A stretch of 64,000 nt of DNA. It comes from Haliclona indistincta. Its lineage: Eukaryota > Porifera > Demospongiae > Haplosclerida > Chalinidae. Where the stretch lies: positions 5,219,538-5,283,537 of the forward strand of contig OZ024787.1 in NCBI GenBank assembly GCA_964017065.1, given 5' to 3'. The notes under the pieces are model-generated. The model searched no databases, was not told the origin of the DNA, and saw only the letters and a program-made list of their open reading frames with translations. The position numbers and the translations under genes are program-made. Below, one piece after another: positions 42,962 through 55,600 of this stretch; the first letter of the stretch is position 1, and each line of letters opens with the position of its first letter.

Positions 42962-45900
42962 ACCAAGTGCAATGGTCCTTTGTGAATATATTCCACAAAC
43001 CCAGTATGTTTACAATGCAGTTAGTAGGTCTCCCTAGTACTACTTTGTCGTCTTCTTCGTGTTCCTCCTAGTCTCTGATAATTAGTTATCAGTGAGGCAA
43101 TCTCTTGGCCCTATAGTAACAGAGACATCGTTACCAAGAGTTCATTACCTAAGAGCATGCAACCGTCAATGATAATCATCGCTGTGTATAGGTAAACTTG
43201 TGACCTAGAAAATGTCGGTTGCATACTGAACTCTTGCCGTTACAAACAAAAATAGTGTTTTGATGAAATACACTATTTCTGAAGGCTTTACAAACAAGGC
43301 TATGCTAATCTGCACCTCGTACAGGCAACTATAGACACTAGCTATAGCGAATGCTTTCGAAAGTGCATTTCTATTTCGCTGGAAGTACTAAATCCACTGC
43401 CTCATTAGTGCATGCAAAGCTTCACAGTACACAACCCATTGATGAGGTGGGATAAGGCAGCTGGTTAATGTTACTTGTTGCTTACATGCAGTGTTTGGTA
43501 GCGTAGCAGAGTGTGTGACATCAGAGTGCCATGTCTGATGTCCAGGTACACTAGACCAGACTGTGAGCGAATGAATCGTGTTGATACTATCTTATCGTAA
43601 GTGAGCTTGAGCACTTCCTTCTATATACAGAGTAGAGAGTGAGTGAGTGAGTGATGGATTGAGTGAGTGAGTGAGTGAGTGAGTGAGTGAGTGAGTCAAT
43701 GAGATAGTGAGTGAGGGAGTGAGTGAGGTAGTGAGTGATGGATTGAGTGAGTGAGTGAGTCAATGAGATAGTGAGTGAGGGAGTGAGTGAGATAGTGAGT
43801 GATGGATTGAGTGAGTGAGATAGTGAGTGAGTGATGGATTGAGTGAGTGAGATAGTGAGTGAGTGATGGATTGAGTGAGTGAGATAGTGAGTAAGGCAGT
43901 GAGTGAGTAAGTAAGTGAGTGAGCGAGTGAGTGAGTGAGTGAGTTAGTGAGTGAGTGAGTGAGTGAGTGAGTTAGTGAGTGAGATAGTGAGTGAGAGCAC
44001 TCACTTTAGTCAAATGATCTAACAAATACACTCCATTCTTGTTCACAGCCATCATCACAGGGTCAGTGACTTTATCACCGGACACACTCTGTAAGTCATA
44101 TCAAGAGCCAAGTGCCTTCAGGAAGTAAGTAATGTTTTTACCTTGACAGATGAGAAGAATCGAGATCCGTATAAAGAAAACTTGCTGACAATCTCTATAA
44201 AATGAAGCACAAAAGGAATAAGCCATTTAACTTGAGCCCAGAATTAATTTACAAATGTAAATATTACAACAAACTTAAGAATGGACTTACTGATGTACTT
44301 GCGTTTGGCGTCATATGGCGACAGTTTGCACGCCATTGTCTGCCATTGTTGTTGCACCAGCTCTAGCCATTCCCTAGATGAGCATACCTTAGAGCAAGCA
44401 CCACGCGGGATAATGTCAGCTATCTCTTTCCTGTGAACATAGAAATAATAATTTCGAAACCTCTAGACAAGAAAACGATCTTGTAAAAATTGATGTTTGC
44501 TATCTGAAATGCAAATAACCATTTCGTTTGTGTATAAGCTATGTCTGTCGTCACAAATTAATTTTATTTGTTTCTGATTCCTTGCTGAGAAGGTCAATGT
44601 ATTACAAAACTGCTTCTCTTGTCAATGTTCAAGGATAACCTAGTCTAGTCTGCTTAAAAATCCTGGCTGCCTGGTCATGTCAAGCTTGGTCATGTTTATT
44701 CAACTGGTTGGACCAGAACAGAAAAATGACATGTGACCTAATGTGTGATGTTATAGCTCACAGCGATATCTCATCTTTGCTGTCTTGTGTGTTGTCTACT
44801 CGATACTGTAGAGCTGCTAGCTGGCTCACTCTCTCCTTGGTCTCCTTGCTCAGTCCTCCTGTGTGAATCCTCACTAGGTGCCCCTTCAACACCTCTACAT
44901 TAGCCTGGGTCAACGAGAGACAAGCAATAATATTAGGCAAAATAATCATAATGATCATAATTGAGACAAAAGCAAAACTTTGGTTAGCGCATGCTAATTT
45001 TGTGAGTGAGACGTGCTGTTGCTTCTAGCAAAAAGTTGACACTGAGATGATAAAAATTTGACACTTTACTAGTATATTATTTGAAAGTAGGGCTGAAACG
45101 AATACTTGTACTATTCGACTATTCGATCGTTTTGACAGTATTCGAATGCTATTGCAGCTATTCAAATATTCGTTTGAAGTCTTTTAGCAGTTGGGAAACT
45201 TGGGCTATTTGTAAAAAGTCCACAAATCAAGCCTAAGCCCTGACTGTATGTTGATATACAACTTTCAAACATATTTTGTTCTTGCGCACTGGTTGCTAGA
45301 GCTAGTTACATTCCGATAATAGAGTATTCGACTATTCGTTCGTTTTAGCTAGTGACAATTTGAACATGAAAATGTGTTATTCGTTTCAGCCCTATTTGAA
45401 AGCACTGAAAAGTATAAAATATTCACATCCTTGTAAATCTGAACACCACGCCAACAGGAAAACTGTTTGGATTAGCGAGAGTCTACTGTAAAATAGCTGT
45501 GAGTACCAGTGGTGTGTACCGTAATAATTTTGGCACATGAAACATTTTCACGTTATCCCAATTTGTGCAACAAAATTTTTACCAACACATTTTTATTTAG
45601 TCATAATTATTGTCAGAATGTGAAAATTTTATAAAGTGGAATTTCTACATTTACGGTAGTACAGTAGACTAGTGTCAGGAGTGTTCCTGATGGTATCTAA
45701 GCCTATATACCTGGTGATAGAGAAGGTCAGTGTGTAGGTCACTGCCCTGCTCTAGTGGATGGTACCACATGTGTTTACTGAAGTACAGCTTCACAGCGGC
45801 TCCTAGCACGTGCTCCTGGAGCATCGCAATGGTGTCTAACACATAGCCTGATGGCTCTAGTAGAATGGGCAGAGCATCTGTTGAGAGAAAGAAAAAATGT

Positions 45901-48767
45901 AAGAAAATTTAAAATGCAGAGAGAAAATTGAAAATTTAATCAGGAACAGAACATTGTATCTGTGCATGGATAAACTTAAATTTTGTTTCACTAATCATTG
46001 TAAATGTCAAGGTGGAATGCCCACAACTTCAGTGGAAGGTATTGCAGCCACTGCTTGTGAGCCTTTGGTACAGTGGACAAGCTTGTAAAATCTACGTTCA
46101 TTAGCTCAGCCTTCGCGCAGCTACTATAGCCAGCATGGGGTTCCAGTGTAAATATTCTAGACATCAGGCAGAAGAGGTGGTTGGTAAACGTCCAATAACT
46201 AGAATTCTAATGAACACATACCCATGCGCTGAGCTAATGTAGTACACGACTAGTCCAGGATTACCGCAACAGTGCTGGTTATGCAGCTCCAGATAAATTG
46301 ATGATAGCATAGCTACCATACATGCACTAACAGTTGATTAGCATATCACAGAAGGCCTCAAGAAAGACTGATACTCTATGATCCATTGATCCAAGGCCTC
46401 AAGAACTCCTTTGTCATTCTTCTCAACAAATCGATGTACGGTACATGTGAGACTGAGTGCAGGCCAGGACATCAATATGAATAGGAGGTTGGGTGACACA
46501 CCCACAATGCCGTAGAGTGCTCTTACAAGGACACATAGCTTTAGAAAGCCATGGATTCGCCGCACGATCAAGGCTTGCCATCACTGAAAACGTCTTCACA
46601 GGACTATGAATTCAGTGAAGAAGTTGCAGAGCATGTTTTCGTGGAGATTGTCGAGCGGTAAGACGCAAACAGGCGTGTTTTTTTGACGACACACATAAAT
46701 ATATACGTACGTACATAGACAAACACAAAACCCTCCTGCACACTGCGCACGAGTAATAAAGGCATTTCCTGATATGACACAAATCTAGCTGATAAATATT
46801 AATTAGCTAGATTGTTGCCAACTCTGGAACACCCTGGTAGCCAGCAAGTATTATTTTCACGTGACCATGAAAAGTACATGAAATAAGCTGTAGCACCACT
46901 TCTTGCATTCAAAAGTGAATTTGTTTTTGATTGTATAAATATAGGGCAGCTATGGCTTTGTAAAACTGTGTGCATTGACTCACGGTCTCCGGGCAGAGCA
47001 TGCATTCCAAACTCCAGTGTCTCGTCTGACTTGTTAGTCAGCTCAAGTTCACTGCACAACTCATGGAGCAAGTCAGAGATTGTCTACATACAAGAGACAG
47101 AACACCGGATTAAAACCCAACCTCTCTCTCCTCCAACACACTCTCTACTCATCCCGTCTCCATTTATAGCTTACAGTGCTTATTCTGACACGAACAACCC
47201 TTTCTTCACCGCCCGGCAAATACACGACTTGTCTTCGAATATTTCTCCCTGCCTGAAAGAAAAGAACAGCAGCCTCATCCTCAACAAACAATGCAAATAA
47301 ACAAAATTATAAATAGCACGTTCCCAAATTGACGCTTGGAATTTTTTAAAAGAAAATTATGCATGCAATATGGCTGCTCTGCATGTGAGGTCTTGTTGTT
47401 ACCATTGCTGCCGTGATTTCCATAGGAGAAGGTAGTTCCTTGCGTCCGCCATACTTGAGCACTTTGCTAACATTGAGCTCACAAATAGCAGCTTCGTCTA
47501 AAAAATCATCAAACAAAAAGCTTGATATAGTTTTACATGACATTCTACGTCAGCAGCAAAGAGCTCACATAAGTCACATACAAACACAGAATTTGCAATA
47601 GTTTTAATGGAAGGCGCTGTAGGTGTGGGCAGTCCCACCTAAACCTGTTAGCAAATGGTCGGTGAGGCACAGTCACGTGCTCTCCAGCACACGGCACCAA
47701 TCATTACAGTAAATCCATAAATACAAGCCAGGCCGTCTATTTCCTAAAGAAGGTGTCAATTTAAGTCCATTCTCAAATCAATATGGGCGTCTATTATTTT
47801 ACTCAAGAAATTCAATTTAAGGGAGGTACCCATTCAAGGAGGGCTTCTATTTAAGGACTCACTATGATACAGCAGAAACTCACTATGATATGGATCAGAT
47901 GAGTCAGATGAGTGAAGCTGAAGATGATAGATGAGTGGAGGGAGAAAAAGAGGAGAACAGCTGAAGAAGATTGTGCAAAAGATAAGGATTTGCCATCCTC
48001 TAAGGCAACTGTCTCTGCATAGAAAAAAGAGAAGTGATACAAAGTGAAAGCAAGGTTTGCACGGTTTACTCTTTAGTGCTGTTGTTATTAGTTGTCTGTT
48101 TGATGAGCTGACAGAATATTTCATCACAAAGCTCCTTGTGGTCTTGCCCACACTAATACACAAGTGTAAATGTGACGTGGTGTAAGAGAGAAAAATATAG
48201 AGCACATAATTTATTTGCTAAAATGTGTTTCACCTACAGTAGAGACAAAATAAATTTCCGTTTCATATTTCTACGATTTTAATATAGGTTAGAAACCGAG
48301 CCCAAGGGATCTACACGATATAAAACCCAAGAAAGCCTCATAGAACCCGAGCGCATAACAAAAGGTTTATAGGTTTCTATACCGTGTGGATCTCATTGGC
48401 TGAGCTGTGTATAACTGATTTAGACCATAGCAACTGTTGCTATAGATAAGCTGTTTTCGACGCAAAGTTTACAGAAAGTATCTAACAGCTTGCAGCGAGT
48501 ATCTATTCGTTCACAGTAGGTATCTATACGTTCTACATGTTCATCTACAACATTTAGATGACCTGAATTCAGCCAATCAAATTACTGCATTCATACACAC
48601 TATTGACTATAGTCTAAGTACGATTATTGTACAAATACAAAACAGTAACTTCATTGTGTGTTCTGCTATAATACAGAAGCTCATGCATACCTGTAGTATC
48701 GAAAGCAGACAGTCTTCTTGAGTAGTTCCTTTACTGAGGAAGTAATCTCCCATGAACCTCATAATAT
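42962..48767 (-). CDS. Unconventional myosin tail, copy B (13 exons, partial)
   Basis: Exons in minus orientation: 48691-48767, 48070-48152, 47884-48014, 47403-47497, 47175-47252, 46984-47083, 45711-45877, 44762-44904, 44291-44430, 44142-44194, 44005-44088, 43486-43590 and 43371-43400. Each has exactly the length of its copy A counterpart, and the splice sites are kept. The MyTH4 and FERM signatures are intact (MRFMGDYF, LIKQTTNN, RGWQILIF, YGGRKELPS, LEPSGYVLD). The FERM region reads DAKRKYI where copy A has DVKCKYI; the B and C form looks closer to the family. Upstream exons would fall in the N gap at 49064. It ends with AVDLVLPAK and a stop at 43371-43373, as copy A does. Homology to copy A begins at 42962. 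Confidence 0.75.
43635..43997. repeat. (GTGA)n-type microsatellite in a myosin-tail intron, copy B
   Basis: Longer and differently arranged than in copy A, with GATGGATTGAGTGAGTGAGA units. Confidence 0.95.
45088..45394. mobile_element. hAT-type MITE with 8-bp target-site duplication
   Basis: Terminal inverted repeats TAGGGCTGAAACGAATA are perfect at both ends. The target-site duplication TTTGAAAG is at 45080-45087 and 45395-45402. Copies A and C carry the empty site (AAATTTGAAAGCACTGAAAA) in the same intron. Confidence 0.93.
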
Positions 48768-48774
48768 CTGTATA

Positions 48775-48918
48775 GCAACAATGATAGTGAAAGTATAACA
48801 CAGAACTCACTATGAAAACAATCAACAGCTTGTGTATTCAATTGCAGCAACAATGATAGTGAAAGTATAACACAGAACTCACTATGAAAACAATCAACAG
48901 CTTGTGTATTCAATTCTA
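48775..48918. repeat. 72-bp tandem duplication beside a myosin exon, copy B
   Basis: GCAACAATGATAGTGAAAGT and the following 50 bases are repeated once, identically. Copy A has a single version. Confidence 0.95.
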
Positions 48919-49063
48919 GATCATGGGAGTCCAATGGAAGGAGCGAAATGACAATAGGTCGCTAAGAAAAAAGTGAATATTTGAATATTTGGCTGTAATA
49001 CAATAATTATTATCTACCAACCAATCTCATCAAGAGTATATTATGAACAGAGAGTATCGAACG

Positions 49064-49263
49064 NNNNNNNNNNNNNNNNNNNNNNNNNNNNNNNNNNNNN
49101 NNNNNNNNNNNNNNNNNNNNNNNNNNNNNNNNNNNNNNNNNNNNNNNNNNNNNNNNNNNNNNNNNNNNNNNNNNNNNNNNNNNNNNNNNNNNNNNNNNNN
49201 NNNNNNNNNNNNNNNNNNNNNNNNNNNNNNNNNNNNNNNNNNNNNNNNNNNNNNNNNNNNNNN
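49064..49263. other. Sequence gap (200 N)
   Basis: A run of exactly 200 N marks a scaffold gap. It removes the upstream part of myosin copy B, and the true distance is unknown. Confidence 1.
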
Positions 49264-49582
49264 GAACTAACGCTAGTTCAAGCCGGACACTTGCCTAAAG
49301 GTTAGAGCCCTAGGTGATAGTTGTAATGCAGCTTTAAGAAATCTTAACTAGCAGTAGTTCTGGAAATCCTAACCTAAAACTGTCATTCCAGTGGGTGTGA
49401 TACGCCGCCATGTTGTGACACGCCTACGTCACGTGACGCGAAGCCATATGAACCAGGGTGTTCAGTAAGGATAGGGGATCATAATGGTACTTGCAACATG
49501 ATCATAGGACACTTGGTTCCTGAGATATGAACCAAAATGTAAAAAAAAGATTTTTGCTTCTCTTCGTGTGGAACACTGTACT
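49264..49582. other. Spacer right of the gap
   Basis: No homology to the corresponding part of myosin copy A was seen, and no gene. Confidence 0.4.
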
Positions 49583-51069
49583 TGAATTGTTAATAAACTT
49601 CCAATTAGATTTCTGACAACTAAATCTATGTTAGAATTCATTCAATGGCATTATAATGCATGCCCTAGCCTGTGACAATAGATTTGCTAATCCTACTTGG
49701 ACAGACTCGGTTAAATTCCAGCTCAATCATAGCAAGTAAGCACAGGAAAGACCAATATATTGAGGAAGGATTGCACTGTAGCAGCTCAATACTCCCCAGA
49801 CTGAGGTTTGGTCATCTAACTTGCAGTAAGATGTCAGTACAGTAGGTCTTTCTTGTGACTATTTTTGTCTATGACATAATGCTTGCTGCTATTATAAGAG
49901 CTGTTTGTAACATAATAGAGAGATTGCTATCGCTACAAAGTCCTATCGCTTAATAATTATTTATCTACAGGACTTGTACTTATCATAGAAATAGAACCTG
50001 AGAGACATACCTGAGTGTTTGATGATAAAGTAAAGTGTAGTGCTTTTATTTCATGGGTCATTTAGTTCATGAAATTCTGACATTCACAAAAAATTAGTGG
50101 CACAATCTTTTTTGTGAAAATGTGTTTCAGTGCTAATCACGACAATAAAAGCATCCTATAATACCACACTGCATGTTACAAGCCTAGTTGTGTACATGTT
50201 TAGAATGACTTTAAGAGTGTTTTCTGAATCTGAAGTTTGAAGAGTCACCTTCGTGCACTAATGTGTTGATCCAGATCTGAGCTCTTTTGTGTTATTGACG
50301 ATCTAGGTCTGCTTGCTACTGAATTCGTGCAAGAAAATTATTTGTTATTAGTCTTTGGATGTTTGGAGCCAACATGTCCTACACATATCTTTCAGTTTTT
50401 GTCTGTTCGAAGTTGGCTGTCGTTTGGAAATTGCCTTTCCAAAGAGCCCTTTGCCGTTTAGGATGCGCAGCAAAAAAAAAACGGTACACTCTTCCTATTA
50501 CTTCAATCATATTTTGCACACTTGAGACCTTTGACCACAGGCAGTGACTGGCACAGTGGAGGTGAACTAAGTCTGGCAGAAGCAAGAGAGATTTTTGTAT
50601 AGAGCTCGAGCTTGTAGACTTAAAAAAAACTCAGCAGTTGTACATAATATTGAACTGACATGAAGACTGATTACATTGAAATTAATTGTAGTGTATATAA
50701 TCCTGAAGTGAACATGCTCCAAAGTGATATAGAAATGAATTACTAGTTACAGCTCCATGCACATCACGCATGTATGAGTACAAGCTATGGGCCGTAAAAC
50801 ATCAGATAAACTTGTACTATGCAGAAACTCTATCAATTTCATTTTTTGCTGGTGTCAGATAATGGTCGATAACTGGATAGTTATAGGCATAAGACTAATC
50901 AATAGAGACTAACTTTAAACTTGAGCCGGCTGGAATTTAACTGAGTCTGTCCGAGTTGGATTAGCAAATCTATTGTCACAGGCTAGGGCATGCATTATAA
51001 TGCCATTGAATGAATTCTAACATAGATTTAGTTGTCAGAAATCTAATTGGAAGTTTATTAACAATTCAT
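49583..51069. mobile_element. 1.5-kb element with 140-bp terminal inverted repeats
   Basis: The left end (49583-49722, starting GAATTGTTAATAAACTTCC) and right end (50930-51069) are inverted copies, sharing for example TTTCTGACAACTAAATCTAT and CATGCCCTAGCCTGTGACAA. The inside has no frame above 70 codons, so the element is non-autonomous. Confidence 0.85.
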
Positions 51070-51094
51070 GTACATGTACAGTTAATCAAATTCA

Positions 51095-51335
51095 CTACTT
51101 GTTACTGTATGTTTTAATGATATTCAAAACATTTAAAATGTATTCACTTACATTTTGCGATGAATATTCATTAATTGTGGTCAAACTTCTACTATTAATT
51201 TCTCTGGTAAAATAAAGAAGATCTGTTGGCTCCCATCTTAAAACTACTTCATAAAGCCTATAGATAACATCCTGCAAGTTTGGTGCTTTTATCCGCTTCG
51301 TCCCCAAATCAGCAAATTTGGCTGTTAAGCCACCT
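51095..51335 (-). other. Candidate minus-strand exon
   Basis: A minus-strand frame reads KFADLGTKRIKAPNLQDVIY and then RLYEVVLRWEPTDLLYFTRE before it becomes AT-rich. An AG precedes it (CTTAACAG/CCAAATTT at about 51329). The amino-acid composition is protein-like, but no family is recognised. Confidence 0.3.
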
Positions 51336-51579
51336 CACTATTAAGACTGTCTTGAATGTACAATACTGTCCAGCAGTGTTATACAAAGATAAGACAGACC
51401 AAGCAAGATTATAAACCAAAGAACCATCGATCAAGATTATAAACCAAAGAACCATAGATGCATTGTTAGCTGTCTTTTGTGTTGCAGCAGTCAAGAAGGT
51501 ATAAATGCATTGCACTCAGCCATGCATTAACAGCATGCATGTATGTTTTATTATTACGCTTAGGGAAAGCGAGTCAATG

Positions 51580-52299
51580 TATTGATAGAATAAAGAAAGC
51601 AGTGTACTATTTAGATCCAAAAGGTACCCAAGGTTGTAAAAAAACAACTGGAATTGCTAAGGTACTTCCTATTATTATGTGACAGCATGATCCATTATGA
51701 AATTATGTAGGAGAATAGTCTGCAGATGGGAATCTCTCGATCTCCTAGAAGACGATCAGTTGCCAGCCAGTTGGACCATCATAACGGCACAAGACATACC
51801 CGTATGCTATTAATTTTATGTGATTTATTGTACACTATGAACTACCACTGCAACACTACAATACCGACTGTAGAGTCTTCATCATCATGGTATAATCAAA
51901 ATAATTATAATAAAATGTATTATTGTGTTTATAGTATGCATTGTACATGCTGCACGATGCCAGCGTGTATGACTTCAAAGAGGTATGCCCATTATTAATT
52001 TTGCTTGCTGCTTTACTTTATTACATAGATGAATATGCAGCGAATTCGGCTTTGGCTAGGCCTTGTGCTTACTGACTGTGCGCTTGCTATGTGAGTTAAT
52101 TACACTATGCAGTTTATGTTATTAATTCCAACTCTCGATAGCAAACATCATACTGTGTTTCACAAGAAGTCACCTAAAGAGTATGCTATAAAAGTGCCGT
52201 GCAAAATACTATTTCATTTTTAAATACAGAAGCCCAATTCTTGACAGTGAAGAATCAGCAGATGACAGTGAAGAATCAGCAGATGATGAAGAACAGTAA
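51580..52299 (+). CDS. Putative small spliced gene with an acidic C-terminus
   Basis: Plus-strand exon-like pieces with agreeing phases are: about 51560-51621 (ASQCIDRIKKAVYYLDPK), about 51717-51798 (WESLDLLEDDQLPASWTIIT, AQDIP), about 51934-51981 (YALYMLHDASVYDFKE), about 52029-52090 (MNMQRIRLWLGLVLTDCALA), about 52147-52185 (KHHTVFHKKSPK) and 52230-52299 (SPILDSEESADDSEESADDE, stop). Most introns have GT-AG ends. The last exon contains a 21-bp duplication giving two DSEESAD units. An AATAAA follows at about 52316. No domain is recognised and the start was not found. The first junction is the least certain. Confidence 0.4.
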
Positions 52300-52699
52300 A
52301 TCATAGTTTCATCATTAATAAAACATTATACTTACATTCAATTAGGAGTTTGCCCACAGCGAGCGAGTGAAGTCACTAGATGAGAATGAAGTTGAGATAC
52401 CAGTTCCATAGTAATATGCATGCATGTGTATTGACCTTTATGTACATACTTAATTTTATTAATTTTTTAAGTTACAAGCATAATGCTATTATGCTATTGC
52501 AAACTAGTGTTATAATTACAGTCTTCTTAATTTAGCTTTGGTGCATAAAAGTTACCTAGATCGATACTTTGGAGTCCTTCACGCAGTGCGTCTAACAAAC
52601 TGGTAAGTAAGTTTACAACACGCACGCGGCGGGAATGGTACTTCAGCCATAGGCGGCTGCAGGCCCGGGCAGGGCTGGCCAGCTGAAATCTTTTTCAGC
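52300..52699. other. Spacer before the 4.6-kb palindrome
   Basis: Contains the polyadenylation signal of the putative gene and an AT-rich stretch, then a GC-rich segment from 52618. No gene is seen. Confidence 0.4.
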
Positions 52700-55600
52700 T
52701 GGGCGTGCGTGTATGGCGCGCCGTTTGTACCAAAAATAACAGAGTCATAGAAAGAAACAATTTTGGCCCGCGGCGGCGCGGCCGTGGCCTGGTAGGTGTT
52801 ACCGATGTGGGCGTGGTCACACACTGTACTACAACAGTATGTTTCTGATCTCCTCGGTTTCTTCTGCCAGTAACGGGTCACCCAGTCCCTTGTGTGCGTG
52901 TCACTGTCTCCGTGGACCTGTCTCTGTGTCACTGAGCGTATAGTGTGAGTCATGGTGCCGCCTCTGTTAGCTAGGCTATAGCAGTGTCCGTTGATCACCT
53001 AAGCTAGTAGCAGGCGCGCTTGCTGTCATGCAGTGCCTGTACTGTGTCTGTGTGACTAGGTCTGTAATAGTGTAATTAACCTGTGGCTCTGTCAGGTATG
53101 CTCTGCTAGCCTATACGTGTGTCTGCTTATTTTCCAGAACACGACACTGCCGATTTCAATAAGAGTTATATGTACACCTATTGCATCATTATACATTATA
53201 CACACAATCTCTTACCGATTACCTCAGATGTGCTAGCAAGTCAATTGTTCATTGATACAATGCATGAGTTGCTATGGTGGTGATGACATTCTCAATATTT
53301 ATAGTAAGACAAGATTTCTATGCACCTTGTCTCATGTTTTGTGTGTCTCTATCACCCACACTACTCTGTAGCACTCATCCAGTCACTCATTGACTCTATC
53401 ACTCACCAAGTTTTTTTTAATGCTCTATCACACACTCAGTGATTACTACTCCCATCACACACAGTAATGTCGATGTACCTTGTAAATTTGTATCTTTGTT
53501 TGTCTCTCATTTTAACTTTTTTTGCATCCAGCGATGGCCATGCATATTTTGATTGTTGTGTTATTAGTTGTCATGATTCATTTCACTTCGAACAGCGTGA
53601 GTACGTGCATGATTGTCGTGAGCATGACTATACACTAGCCACACACGCTATATTCAAAGTGAGGTGAAATCAACTGTAATGGTATTAGGAGATAGGTCTA
53701 CATAAAATGATTTTTTCTCTTTTCACAACACAGGAGCTGTCAACAGATATACTACCATCGGATGGGTGTGTTATGGTAAAGCTGCCAAGTGATCAGACAA
53801 CCATACTATGTTGCAACTGTACTGTAATTAAAATAACTATGTTTGAACAACTTGTTCATGATTATTGACAAGAAAGCAGCAATCGATGATTTGTTTCAGT
53901 CACTATTTAAAAATATATACAAACTGTGGGCATGGTACTACTGCTGAGTGATCCGGCTTTCTCGTAGGTGCACTATGCACGAGAGCATTATTTCTCTGCT
54001 GTTGCGAGCCTGATGCCACTGCAGAGAGAGATTCCACCAAAACTAGGGTCCAGGGCTCGCCTGTACATTCTACAGTCGTAGGTGCACTATGAGAGTATGT
54101 ATTTTACTGCTGTTGCGAACCTGACGCCACTGCAGAGAGAGATTCCACCAAAACTAGGGTCCAGGGCTCGCCTGTACATTCTAGTACAGTCGTAGGTGCA
54201 CTATGAGCTTATGTATTTTACTGCGCATGCTGTTGCTAACCTGATGCCACTGCAGGGAAAGCCTGATATTCCACTAGTACTAAAACGAGGGTCTATAGAG
54301 CTCGCCTGACATGTACATTCTACAGTAGTAGACTAGGCCAGGCTATGTGAGAATATGTGGATCAGTAAATCATTTTATTGACAAGCTCTAGACCCTACTG
54401 AGCTAGTCTTGTCTCTCTGCAGTGGTGAAATGGTACTCTCATAGTGGATTTATACCTATAATGGACCCTATAGTGATGTCTCAGAGTAGCATTCAGTGAA
54501 ATTGCATTCTCACTGACCTGCAAGCTATTTGAAAGAAATCTTTGCCAAGGGCATGTGTGACCAACTAACGAAAGCTAATACAAAGGCCAACCAGTAACAT
54601 AGGAAGAGCTGTGGTGGCAGGTTCTAACAAACGGTCGCGAGAGAGTCCTAAGTGAGTTTTTGTGAGACTTAGTGGGTCTGAAGTGAGGAGTAAAAATTGA
54701 GGAAGGAATGATAGACCGGCCAGAGAGAATGCAACGGCAAAGGCATATCTTCTGGTAAGTCCTACGTTTTTGGAGAGGAGGCCGGTCAAGTGTATCCTTT
54801 AAACATTGAGGGTATAGGTGCACCAGTTGTTGAGAGTGACCCTGGCCGCAAAATTTTGAACTCTTTCAAGAGAGCGATGATGCACTTCATGACTGGGGTC
54901 CCAGACAGCAGAAGAATGGTCGAGCATAGGTCCGACTAAGACCTTCTACAGATGACACAAGATAGTAGGACCTGCTTTACCGAACAGTCGATAGAGCAGC
55001 CCAATTGTTCTCTTTGCTTTAGAGCATATTTCACTAGTACCTTACCCATGGTTTGTGTATTTTTATAACCATTTTTGAGACTGAAATGCGATGATGAACA
55101 AGTTGTCAATTATAATCACAGTGCAATTGCAACATAGTATGATTGTCTTTATGATCACCTGTCGGCATTACATGCCGTAATACACATGCACCCATCCGAT
55201 GGTAGTATCTCCTGTGAGGAAAAAAGAATTTACTAAGAATCTATGATTATTTTTAAGTACTAGTTAAAGGACCTTGTAGTTTCACAACTTATTCATCATC
55301 ATTTCTGTCTCAAAAATGGTTATAAATCATGGGTATGGTACTACTATTGTAAATAGCTTGCAGGTCAGTGAGAATGCAATTTCACTGAATGCTACTCTGA
55401 GACATCACTATAGGGTCCATTATAGGTATAAATCCACTATGAGAGTAGCATTTCACTAGCCTGACACCACTGCAGACTGGCTGATCCTTACACCACTGCA
55501 GACTGAATAAACGATTTACTGATCCTTACTCTCACATAGCCTGGTCTAGTCTACTACTGTAGAATGTACATGTCAGGCGAGCTCTATATACCCTATAGTT

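Noticed and set aside
49043..49270. Open frame across the gap
   Set aside because: It consists of N bases.
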